Below are positions 1 through 5,750 of a DNA stretch of 9,944 nt, in pieces. Origin of the DNA: Actinomycetota bacterium (GTDB taxonomy: Bacteria; Actinomycetota; Actinomycetes; S36-B12; UBA10799); assembly GCA_030837445.1 (NCBI GenBank), contig JAUPKM010000524.1, positions 1 through 9,944 of the forward strand, read 5' to 3'. The stretch's first letter is position 1; every line of letters begins with the position of its first letter. The notes beneath the pieces were generated by a model. It saw only the letters and a program-made list of their open reading frames with translations, searched no databases and was not told where the DNA came from. A program made the translations under genes and the position numbers.

Positions 1-20
1 CAAAACAAGGAGATTCAAAC

Positions 21-503
21 ATGCGTAATGGTCTCGCACGCCGAAGCAGCGTCGCTGTCGCCCTGCTCAGTGCCTGCTTCGCCATGATGATGGGCGTCAG
101 CACCGCCAGCGCGTACAGCCTCCCGTACTACTACCAGGGCGCCCCGGTGAAGGTGACCTACACCGGTGGAGACGCTGTCGCACTCAACGAGTGCAAAATC
201 GCCGTGGCCACCGGTGACATCACTCTCGTCCAGAACGAGTGCGACCAGTTCGCGACCGCCGGCAACACCGTGATGCTCACTGCCGACACCATCCTCGTCA
301 CCAAACTGCCGTCCGGTATGCTCTTCAACTACAATGGCCCGGTGACGGTCACGGTCAGTGGCGGAACCTCCGTCGCGGTGAACAAGTGCGTCATCGAGGC
401 CCAGAACGGAAACATCACGCTGGCGCAGAACTTCTGCAAGCAGATCGCGATCGCCGGCAACACCGTCAACACGATCGCCACGTCCGTGACCGTCACGGCC
501 TGA
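21..503 (+). CDS. Secreted two-module Cys-repeat protein (unrecognised family)
   Basis: Encodes 160 residues. The ATG at 21 follows AAGGAG (7-12) at good spacing, so the start is secure. Residues 1-31 form a Sec signal peptide (RR in the n-region, hydrophobic core, cleavage expected after the A29-S30-A31 motif). The mature protein of about 129 residues has a Tyr-rich start and two copies of a module: beta-rich VxVxxxGG, C58/C74 in the first, C123/C139 in the second. Both pairs have exactly 15 residues between the cysteines and are followed by Q-x-A-x-A-G-N-T-V and alternating hydrophobic/Thr residues. The two copies are 65 residues apart. There is no membrane anchor or LPXTG motif, so the product is probably released or loosely surface-bound, with one disulfide per module (inferred). 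It is a paralogue of 1389-1859 and 4507-5631. I do not recognise a named family; a beta-solenoid or amyloid-like matrix protein is one possibility. A strong hairpin follows at 563-600. Confidence 0.88.
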   Translation: MRNGLARRSSVAVALLSACFAMMMGVSTASAYSLPYYYQGAPVKVTYTGGDAVALNECKIAVATGDITLVQNECDQFATAGNTVMLTADTILVTKLPSGMLFNYNGPVTVTVSGGTSVAVNKCVIEAQNGNITLAQNFCKQIAIAGNTVNTIATSVTVTA

Positions 504-879
504 ACAGCTCGCTCGATCGATGAATGAGGTGCCCCGGACATCTCGGAGCACCTTGCGGTGAGGGGTCGGGTGCGGATCGACATCGATCCGCACCCGGCCC
601 TGTCGTCATTCCCTTCCTCCGTCTGCGAACCATCTGCCCCGAATCAACTGATCACCCTTCAGAGACCGGAGCGAGATCCCCCCTGGTCACTGGTCCCTCT
701 GTCCGCGGCCTCTGCGACGTGCGGACTCAAGGCACGGCCATCTCCGGCCGACATCTCTAGAGCGCGACCACCCGCACCTCCACACCAGGGTCAGGCCCTT
801 GGGCGTCATTATTCTCGGAACATCTTTGCAAGATCGAATCCGTGAACGCTCGTGAACCTACACCTGATGGGATGAGTCC
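504..879. other. Intergenic region between two Cys-repeat genes
   Basis: This 376-bp gap holds the hairpin at 563-600 and presumably the promoter of the gene at 880. The last 80 bases are more AT-rich (around 808-840), but I see no convincing -35/-10 pair. Open frames here lack a ribosome binding site and protein-like composition. I see nothing else that can be supported. Confidence 0.5.
563..600 (+). terminator. Strong hairpin terminator after the first Cys-repeat gene
   Basis: Positions 568-580 (GGGTGCGGATCGA) are perfectly complementary to 583-595, and pairing continues outward with C567-G596, a wobble and three more G-C pairs to 563/600. It lies 60 nt after the stop codon at 503. No U-tract follows, as is common for actinobacterial intrinsic-like terminators. 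Confidence 0.7.
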
Positions 880-1293
880 ATGTCGTGGATCACGTCTGAC
901 GCTTCGAAGAACCGGCCGAGTCGAACGGTGCGAGGCCTCATGGTCTCGGGCACCCTGGCCGTGGGGCTCCTGGGCGCTCCGGTCACCGCGGTCGCGGCAC
1001 CGCTACCGGATGAAGCTCTCCCTCACGGGGTTGTGACATCAGGCCCTGAGCTCGAGGACTCACCCCTCGACATCGATCGAGCGTCGACGGGTAGCGAATC
1101 GTTGTATGCGGCGCAGCTACCCCAGACGCGAGCGGCTGATCTGGTGGCCCAAATTCGGAAGAAGTCGACCATCGTGATCAACAAATGCGTGCCCACCGGT
1201 TCGAAGAGCTCCCCCAAGAACGTGTGCCGTCAGGTGGCGATCGCCCAGAACGTCACAGTGATCAAAGATGTGGTGATTCCGCCTCGTCCGTGA
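880..1293 (+). CDS. Secreted protein with one degenerate Cys module
   Basis: Encodes 137 residues. The ATG at 880 has only a weak purine tract (GGGA, 869-872) 7 nt upstream. Residues 1-40 look like a signal peptide: basic n-region with several Arg/Lys, hydrophobic core of about residues 19-37, and an AVAA cleavage region. A spacer of about 55 residues, acidic then mixed and without cysteine, follows. The last 40 residues read IVINKC (C103), 12 residues, C116, then RQVAIAQN and alternating hydrophobics. This matches the Cys modules of the neighbouring genes (N-x-C ... C-x-Q-x-A-x-A) but with a shorter inter-Cys loop and AQNVTV in place of AGNTV. I read it as a divergent single-module member of the same family. 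It converges on 1389-1859, with a hairpin between the two. Function unknown. Confidence 0.75.
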   Translation: MSWITSDASKNRPSRTVRGLMVSGTLAVGLLGAPVTAVAAPLPDEALPHGVVTSGPELEDSPLDIDRASTGSESLYAAQLPQTRAADLVAQIRKKSTIVINKCVPTGSKSSPKNVCRQVAIAQNVTVIKDVVIPPRP

Positions 1294-1313
1294 TGGCTTC
1301 GAGCGACTGACAT

Positions 1314-1368
1314 TGGTGGTCCTGTTACGGTTGATCGGTCCAGGACCATCCGCGTAACAGGACCACCA
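1314..1368. terminator. Bidirectional hairpin terminator between convergent genes
   Basis: TGGTGGTCCTGTTACG (1314-1329) is the exact reverse complement of 1353-1368, a perfect 16-bp stem. A second small palindrome, GGTCC-A-GGACC (1337-1347), sits inside the 23-nt loop. It starts 21 nt after the plus-strand stop (1293) and ends 21 nt before the last base of the minus-strand gene (1389), the expected place for a shared terminator. No T-run is present on either side. Confidence 0.8.
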
Positions 1369-1388
1369 TCAGACGCGAATCGCGTCGG

Positions 1389-1859
1389 CTACGCCACCGT
1401 CACCCCTGTCGCCGCCAGGTAGAGATCGTTGCTCACAGCGCGCAGAGCCACACCACACAGCGATGCCGTCGCCGGCTGAATCGACAGATCCCGCGCGTCC
1501 ACCACACAGGCTGCTATTGACGCCGCCAGAGTGCCCGTGAGAGTGACGGTCGACGACGAGCCCGTATAGACGGGTACGGACGAGCCCGGCCGGTAGACAC
1601 TGATATTCACGCCGGTCAGTGTGATCGAATTTCCGGCCACCGAGACCTGGTTACAACTGTTGACGTGCTGAGAGATATCACCGTCACGCACCGAGATCAC
1701 GCATTGCCTCACGGCGGCGGACTGTCCGCCGAAGAGACTCGCGTTACCCGTACCCGAAAAACTCGACGTAGCCGCGTTCGCCACGGAACCAGCACCCGAC
1801 CCGACCGCCAGGAGAAGACCGACGGACAGGACGCTCAGGCGATTGATGCATTTGTGCAT
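1389..1859 (-). CDS. Secreted two-module Cys-repeat protein (second copy)
   Basis: Encodes 156 residues. The open frame extends upstream to 1916, but the ATG at 1859 is preceded by AGGAG 7 nt away and begins a classic signal peptide (MHKCINRLSV, hydrophobic core, SVANA cleavage site), so the shorter start is chosen. The mature chain is Ser/Thr/Gly-rich. Module 1 has C53 and C69 with 15 residues between them, followed by NQVSVAGNSITL. Module 2 has C118 and C135 with 16 residues between them, and its AGN motif has decayed to AVSND. The distance from C53 to C118 is 65 residues, the same pitch as in the gene at 21-503, so the two share an architecture. Conserved pairing suggests one disulfide per module. 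It is oppositely oriented to the other family members, and transcription ends at the shared hairpin 1314-1368. Confidence 0.87.
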   Translation of the reverse strand: MHKCINRLSVLSVGLLLAVGSGAGSVANAATSSFSGTGNASLFGGQSAAVRQCVISVRDGDISQHVNSCNQVSVAGNSITLTGVNISVYRPGSSVPVYTGSSSTVTLTGTLAASIAACVVDARDLSIQPATASLCGVALRAVSNDLYLAATGVTVA

Positions 1860-1911
1860 GATTGATCTCCTAGATCTGCGGTTCGAGAATACATCACTCC
1901 ATGACCCACCG

Positions 1912-1917
1912 ATCATA
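1912..1917 (-). promoter_or_regulatory. Possible -10 element for the 1389-1859 gene
   Basis: On the minus strand this reads TATGAT, one mismatch from TATAAT, about 53 nt upstream of the ATG at 1859. That would leave a leader of roughly 45 nt containing the AGGAG site. No good -35 hexamer is seen at 16-18 bp spacing, so this is tentative. Confidence 0.3.
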
Positions 1918-1975
1918 TACGGTTACCTTGGGCAATGAGTATGATTTCGGCGCGACGATCTCGCCACACAGGCGA

Positions 1976-2033
1976 GCGCGGCTCCCGGATCGATCCTCCG
2001 GCGTCAAAGCCGCCAGATCCCCAGGAGCCGCGC
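1976..2033 (-). terminator. Imperfect long hairpin downstream of the ligase operon
   Basis: GCGCGGCTCC (1976-1985) pairs perfectly with 2024-2033. Inside, GGATC (1987-1991) pairs with GATCC (2016-2020), and CGGC (1999-2002) pairs with GCCG (2009-2012), giving a long interrupted stem. It lies about 127 nt past the last base of the gene at 2161 on the minus strand, so it plausibly terminates that transcript, though it is rather distant. Confidence 0.45.
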
Positions 2034-2160
2034 CCGTGAATTACCACACCCCGCCGTACCCGCCCGGCCCCGGACATCGCGTCGCATCCGGACAATACCG
2101 GGCTTCGTCTGGATCCTCCGCCACGAACTCGGCGCGAGACAGCGACGCGCCGGGAAGCAG

Positions 2161-2595
2161 TTACTTCTTCAGCGAGACGGTCTTGATGAATACGTCATTT
2201 CCACAGTAGAACTCGTGACAGCCCCACACCTCGACCCGCGCCGTCGCCGGCCCTGAGGAGAACACGCGTCCCTCCGCGTTGGGTGTCACCGCGACCTGAG
2301 TCCGATGAGTGGCACCGTCACAGCTCACATTCCCATACCCGTATCCCGAAGCGATGCCGTTTCCGGCCTTCTGCAACAGTTGGATATTCAGACTCATCCC
2401 GGTCCCCGTGCACGAGTAGTCGATGGGGAGACTGACCATGACACCCTTGCCCTGCACCGTGGCCGGGCTCTGCGCCTCAGCCCACAGTTCCAGGGGAGGG
2501 GAGGAGTAGGCGACAGCTTGGGCGGAGGGCAACAGGATCGCCGCCACACCCGTGATGAAGGTTCCGACGAGCAACTTACTTCTGGTGATGTTCAT
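2161..2595 (-). CDS. Secreted four-Cys beta-rich protein, coupled to the ligase gene
   Basis: Encodes 144 residues. The frame is open to 2736, but the ATG at 2595 starts a clear signal peptide (MNITRSKLLV, hydrophobic core, AQAVA cleavage near residue 29) and overlaps the upstream stop codon as ATGA, so this start is preferred. AAGGA-type purine tracts lie upstream inside the ligase gene. The mature chain of about 115 residues has alternating hydrophobic residues typical of a beta-sandwich and four cysteines (C62, C92, C126, C131). C126 and C131 form a CHEFYC motif close to the C-terminus. It lacks the C-x15-C/AGNTV module of the nearby family, so it is a different kind of secreted protein. 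Its outline (Y-x-C, Q-x(4)-G, C-D-G-x-x-H, G-x-A-x-A) resembles small Ig-like secreted proteins of actinomycetes, a comparison made from memory. Function unknown; translational coupling suggests it acts with the ligase product. Confidence 0.82.
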   Translation of the reverse strand: MNITRSKLLVGTFITGVAAILLPSAQAVAYSSPPLELWAEAQSPATVQGKGVMVSLPIDYSCTGTGMSLNIQLLQKAGNGIASGYGYGNVSCDGATHRTQVAVTPNAEGRVFSSGPATARVEVWGCHEFYCGNDVFIKTVSLKK

Positions 2596-4202
2596 GATGA
2601 GACCTGTCCTTCCTTGATGCAGGCTCGACCGGACACAGGCGTCCGGGCGTGTTGGCGCGCCGGGAGCCGGGTCGCCGGGCCGATGACGACGGCGAAGAGG
2701 GTCGCGGCGAGCAGAGGCAGAGCCGGTAGGTGCCAAAGAAAGTCAAAGGCGCTGTGCACGGCGAACGCCATCACCGCGGCCATTCCCCCGGCCCAGATCA
2801 TGCGCTCGTCACTCGAGCGCGCCCGAGACGATCGCCGTCCGGCGGTTCGGGCACCGGCGCAGAAGACCGCCAGCAGAAGTCCGCCACCGATCAGTCCGTG
2901 TTCGAGAAGTACCTGGAGATACTCGTTGTGCACATATCTCATCGTCCGGCTCACACCATCTGGATCCCGCCAGGTGACCGCGGCCCGACCGGAACCGACG
3001 CCCAATAACGGGTGTTCCCGCAGCTGACGCAGTGACTGCGTCGCGGCACTGATCCTGTGCGTCGAACCAGTACTCAACCTCGCCTCGGCCAAGGACGACA
3101 CCTTCGGGTACGCAGGCACAGCGCCTGCGGCGATCCCGCACACCGCCAGTACGACCACGCTGGTCGCGAGAACACGACGGTAACGCCGTTCACGGGACGG
3201 TGCCTCCCCGACGCCTTCCCGTGCGGAGCACCGCTCAAGAACCTGGGAAACGAGTTGGGCCACGATCAGTCCGGCCACCAGCGCCCCGACAGCTGAAGGC
3301 AAGATTTGGGGGCCCTCACTGGTCATCGCGGGCAATACCCCCGTGACCCCGATCACACCCCCTGCCAGCGGACCGGCAGACGCCCTGCGCATTCCTTGTC
3401 CCCCCATCGCGAAGGCGGCTCCCAGTCCGACCACCAGGGCCAGCACTCCACCCCTGCTGAGAGTCGCCCCCACCCCCATCACCATCACGGTGGCCAGCAG
3501 GCGGTTGACCCACGGCGGGATCATCGCCCTGAAGACCCATCCTTCCGGCGGCGCACTGTTCGACGCCGCGCCCTCGGGACCCGAGCGGGCGATTGCCAGG
3601 AGGGACAACGGGACCAGTACCGCGGCCGCCGCGTTCGGATAGGTCAAGGCGCCGGCAGCACGCCAGATGCCTCGCGCCTGGAGACTCCAGCCTGGCAGGT
3701 GAAGAACCAGTCCGATCCAGGCCGTCACCGCGATCATTCCGCCCAGAACAGGCAGCACCACGACGATCAGTTCTCGATCTTCATTCGTCGATCTGCGCAC
3801 GACGAGCAGCACAACCATCACGGCGAGAGCGACAGCTCCCCCGGAGGCTCCTTCCGCGAAGTCTCCACGCGAGGCGTTGTTCATTACTGTCCACAGCCCA
3901 AGAGCGAAGACGGCAAGCAGCAGCGCCCGATCCGTCTCCTGGCTTCTCGGCGTCCAGGTAATTATCGACGCAACGACGCTCACACCGAGGCCCACCCCGA
4001 TCACGATGTGTTCCGTGAGATAGAACCCACCTTGTCCGAGTATCCCCAGACCCAGGGTGACAAGCAGAGCCAGGATCGCCCCGGATGAGGATCCGCCCGG
4101 TCCAGGACTTTCCCTTCTCATTCTCACAGCCCCGTTCTCGGCGGCAACGCGACCGAACACCACATGGAGGTTCCTCCACGGCAACGATCTTTGAGCAATC
4201 AT
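2592..4202 (-). CDS. Wzy_C / O-antigen-ligase-type polytopic membrane glycosyltransferase
   Basis: Encodes 536 residues with many hydrophobic segments (roughly 42-60, 66-83, 92-105, 122-136, 145-166, 188-204, 235-246, 252-266, 280-292, 302-318, 345-362, 436-450, 470-485, 493-508). Family landmarks are visible. RAAGALTYPNAAAA (181-194) corresponds to the G-x-x-x-x-x-N-x-x-A region, and TLSRGG (247-252) to the SRGA/G motif. In the large external loop REHPLLGVGSG (395-405) is followed by HNEYLQVLLEHGLIGG (425-440), the conserved H-N-x-x-L ... E-x-G signature of PF04932. Members polymerise or transfer lipid-linked glycans outside the membrane, and some transfer glycan to protein. In a Gram-positive the acceptor is unknown. 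The start at 4202 has no strong ribosome binding site. Met28 (4121) is an alternative, but a candidate promoter just upstream favours 4202. Its last four bases overlap the next gene. Confidence 0.88.
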   Translation of the reverse strand: MIAQRSLPWRNLHVVFGRVAAENGAVRMRRESPGPGGSSSGAILALLVTLGLGILGQGGFYLTEHIVIGVGLGVSVVASIITWTPRSQETDRALLLAVFALGLWTVMNNASRGDFAEGASGGAVALAVMVVLLVVRRSTNEDRELIVVVLPVLGGMIAVTAWIGLVLHLPGWSLQARGIWRAAGALTYPNAAAAVLVPLSLLAIARSGPEGAASNSAPPEGWVFRAMIPPWVNRLLATVMVMGVGATLSRGGVLALVVGLGAAFAMGGQGMRRASAGPLAGGVIGVTGVLPAMTSEGPQILPSAVGALVAGLIVAQLVSQVLERCSAREGVGEAPSRERRYRRVLATSVVVLAVCGIAAGAVPAYPKVSSLAEARLSTGSTHRISAATQSLRQLREHPLLGVGSGRAAVTWRDPDGVSRTMRYVHNEYLQVLLEHGLIGGGLLLAVFCAGARTAGRRSSRARSSDERMIWAGGMAAVMAFAVHSAFDFLWHLPALPLLAATLFAVVIGPATRLPARQHARTPVSGRACIKEGQVSS

Positions 4203-4506
4203 TGTTGCCAGACGAAACAGTCAGTTCGACGCGCTGTAGCCTAGCTCAGAACCTCGAAGGTGACCATAGCCGATTCACGCCGAGCTCTACTCAATCAGCG
4301 TTCTTCAAGAATTGCCTTCCGGTAATCGATCGCATCTTGGAAATGTTGCAGACGGACAGGGGCAGGAAAAGAGACCGCAACTCGCACCAAGGTCCACGGC
4401 GCACCTCGACGTCTGGTGCAGAATGATGTCATCAGCATCGGCCGATACTGTTCGTTCTGCAACCATCATCTTGCTGAATGTACCATTTACCGAATGGAGT
4501 GCATCC
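4203..4506. other. Divergent intergenic region between ligase operon and five-repeat gene
   Basis: This 304-bp region is visibly richer in A and T than its surroundings and must hold promoters for both directions. It contains small dyads: TTCTT-C-AAGAA (4301-4311), TGATG-T-CATCA (4424-4434), and the inverted pair TGCAGAA (4417-4423) / TTCTGCA (4455-4461). Any of these could be an operator, but none is proven. The frame of the gene at 4507 stays open back to 4312, but this upstream part has no signal-peptide or module character. Confidence 0.5.
4238..4266 (-). promoter_or_regulatory. Candidate promoter of the ligase operon
   Basis: On the minus strand TGGTCA (4266-4261) and TAGGCT (4243-4238) are separated by 17 bp, matching 4/6 and 3/6 of the consensus. 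Actinobacterial -10 boxes of the TAGnnT type are common. Initiation would fall about 30 nt before the start at 4202. Support is by position and resemblance only. Confidence 0.3.
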
Positions 4507-5631
4507 ATGAGTTTCCTCCTGAAGCATCACCGCGGCTGCGCCTCGCTTTTCCTCGGATCCCTTCTCTTCCTGTCAGGAGTGCAGGGGTCTTCTTTCGCAT
4601 TTGCGGACTCCACCGATCCGAGCACCACCTCAGATATCCTCGTCTTCCAGGACACTCACATGTCCGTCGAAGTGAGCGGAGCCATCGCAACCGCGATCAA
4701 TGAGTGTGTCAACGACGCGGTCGACAGTGTCATCCAGACGCAGCAGAACGCCTGTGAGCAAGTGGCGATCGCGAGCAACACGGTCGAGGTGGGAAGCATA
4801 GTTGTCGCGAGCAGCACTGATGTGTCCATCGTCGTGACCGGCGGAGTCGCGACAGCGATAGACCAGTGTGTCAACGACGCGGTCGACAGTGTCATCCAGA
4901 CGCAGCAGAACGCCTGTGAGCAAGTGGCGGTCGCCGGTAATACCGTCACCGTGGACGAGATCAGTGTCTCGTCCAGCAGGAACGTGTCCATCGACATCAA
5001 CGGCGGCTATGCCACCGCCATGGATCAATGCCTCAACACCGCCACCGGCGGCACACCCGAGGAACAGTTCAACACCTGCGATCAAACGGTTTCCGCCGGC
5101 AACACGGTCTCCGTCGGAACCATAACCATCTTCGCCAGCATGAACGTGATGATCACAATCCAAGGTGGTCTCGCCACGGCTATCTACGAGTGCCTCAGCG
5201 ACGCGGCCGACGGGCTCGTCCAGACCCAGCTGGATGCCTGCACCCAGGTCGCGAGCGTGGGCAACTCGACGACGACGTCAAGCATCTACGTCTACTCGAG
5301 CCAGAATGTGACGATCACGATCGACGGTGCTGTCGCGACGGCGATTAACCAGTGCGCCAGCGACGCGGCTGACGGCACCGTCCAGAACCATCAGGCTGCC
5401 TGCGACATCGCGGCGGCCGCCAAGAGTTCGACCCAGCTCCCCGCGCACCTTCACAACCTCGGGAACCGGCAGGGTCGTGCGAACGGTCAGATGACCGCGC
5501 TCGCGCGCGCCCACCAGCCGCGCCCCAATGGCATGCCCCAGTCCCAGTCCCAGTCACAGTCCAAGGCCGAGACCAAGGGCACGGCCGCTCATGGCAAGAA
5601 GAACGGTCACAACAAGGCGAACCACCGCTGA
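4507..5631 (+). CDS. Secreted five-module Cys-repeat protein with basic tail
   Basis: Encodes 374 residues. GGAG (4496-4499) lies 7 nt before the ATG at 4507, and the following residues form a signal peptide with cleavage after A31-F32-A33, so this start is chosen over upstream ones in the same frame. After a short linker come five modules of exactly 54 residues: 52-105, 106-159, 160-213, 214-267, and 268 to about 312 (the last lacks its final strand). Each has V-x-h-x-h-x-G-[GA]-x-A-T-A followed by Cys at module position 16, Cys at 32, and in most copies Q-x-x-x-A-G/S-N-T-V. The Cys pairs are 67/83, 121/137, 175/191, 229/245 and 283/299. Ten cysteines in five equally spaced pairs imply intramodule disulfides. 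The tail (313-374) is rich in Gln, Asn, Lys, Arg and His and contains QSQSQSQS. There is no sortase motif or membrane anchor. I infer a rod-like beta-repeat surface or matrix protein whose cationic tail may hold it to anionic wall polymers. Confidence 0.9.
   Translation: MSFLLKHHRGCASLFLGSLLFLSGVQGSSFAFADSTDPSTTSDILVFQDTHMSVEVSGAIATAINECVNDAVDSVIQTQQNACEQVAIASNTVEVGSIVVASSTDVSIVVTGGVATAIDQCVNDAVDSVIQTQQNACEQVAVAGNTVTVDEISVSSSRNVSIDINGGYATAMDQCLNTATGGTPEEQFNTCDQTVSAGNTVSVGTITIFASMNVMITIQGGLATAIYECLSDAADGLVQTQLDACTQVASVGNSTTTSSIYVYSSQNVTITIDGAVATAINQCASDAADGTVQNHQAACDIAAAAKSSTQLPAHLHNLGNRQGRANGQMTALARAHQPRPNGMPQSQSQSQSKAETKGTAAHGKKNGHNKANHR
4660..5442 (+). repeat. Five in-frame 162-bp coding repeats
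   Basis: Units lie at 4660-4821, 4822-4983, 4984-5145, 5146-5307 and 5308 to about 5442 (truncated). The first two share a perfect 65-bp identical block (4703-4767 and 4865-4929, offset 162). The later units are much more diverged in DNA while keeping the same protein length and Cys positions. Confidence 0.9.
5539..5562 (+). repeat. Hexanucleotide repeat CAGTCC x4 in the protein tail
   Basis: Four consecutive copies of CAGTCC (the third reads CAGTCA) encode QSQSQSQS. Slippage here would change length by two residues without shifting the frame. Confidence 0.85.
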
Positions 5632-5681
5632 GGCTTCCCCGCGCCCTTCGCTGAGCCGATAATCGGCACCGGTCTGCGTGC

Positions 5682-5714
5682 GCCCTCGACGGCAGAAGCA
5701 TCACCGTCGAGGGC
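5682..5714 (+). terminator. Hairpin terminator after the five-module gene
   Basis: GCCCTCGACGG (5682-5692) pairs perfectly with CCGTCGAGGGC (5704-5714) across an 11-nt loop, 51 nt after the stop codon at 5631 and before the ribosome binding site of the next gene. No U-tract follows. Confidence 0.75.
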
Positions 5715-5750
5715 TGCGCCGCCCGTGTCCGGCTGAAAGGGAGTACAAGC

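Larger units (their letters stand above)
1860..2160. other. Intergenic region between two minus-strand secreted genes
   Basis: This 301-bp gap contains the leader and possible promoter of 1389-1859 at its left end and an imperfect hairpin (1976-2033) that may end the operon at 2161-4202. The open frames across it have no start signal, and their translations are Arg/Pro-rich shadows. Nothing else is supported. Confidence 0.5.

Noticed and set aside
15..593. 192-codon minus-strand frame opposite the first Cys-repeat gene
   Set aside because: It is the antisense of a well-supported secreted gene, has Asp/Arg/His-rich composition and no ribosome binding site.
2596..2736. Extended N-terminus for the four-Cys secreted protein
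   Set aside because: It would overlap the ligase gene by about 140 bp and place an Arg/Pro-rich segment before a perfect signal peptide; the ATGA overlap start is far more likely.
2305..3027. 240-codon plus-strand frame
   Set aside because: It crosses two well-supported minus-strand genes, and its translation is Arg/Ser/Pro-rich with no domain character, typical of GC-rich shadow frames.
3306..4088. 260-codon plus-strand frame
   Set aside because: It lies wholly opposite the ligase gene, whose motifs and membrane segments are convincing; the plus-strand translation is His/Arg/Gln-rich and without motifs.
4312..4506. Extended N-terminus for the five-module protein
   Set aside because: The signal peptide and ribosome binding site both point to ATG 4507; the upstream codons are in the AT-richer intergenic region.
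4660..5442. Regular direct repeats that could suggest a CRISPR or satellite array
   Set aside because: The unit is 162 bp, in frame, with conserved Cys positions; this is a protein repeat and there are no spacers.
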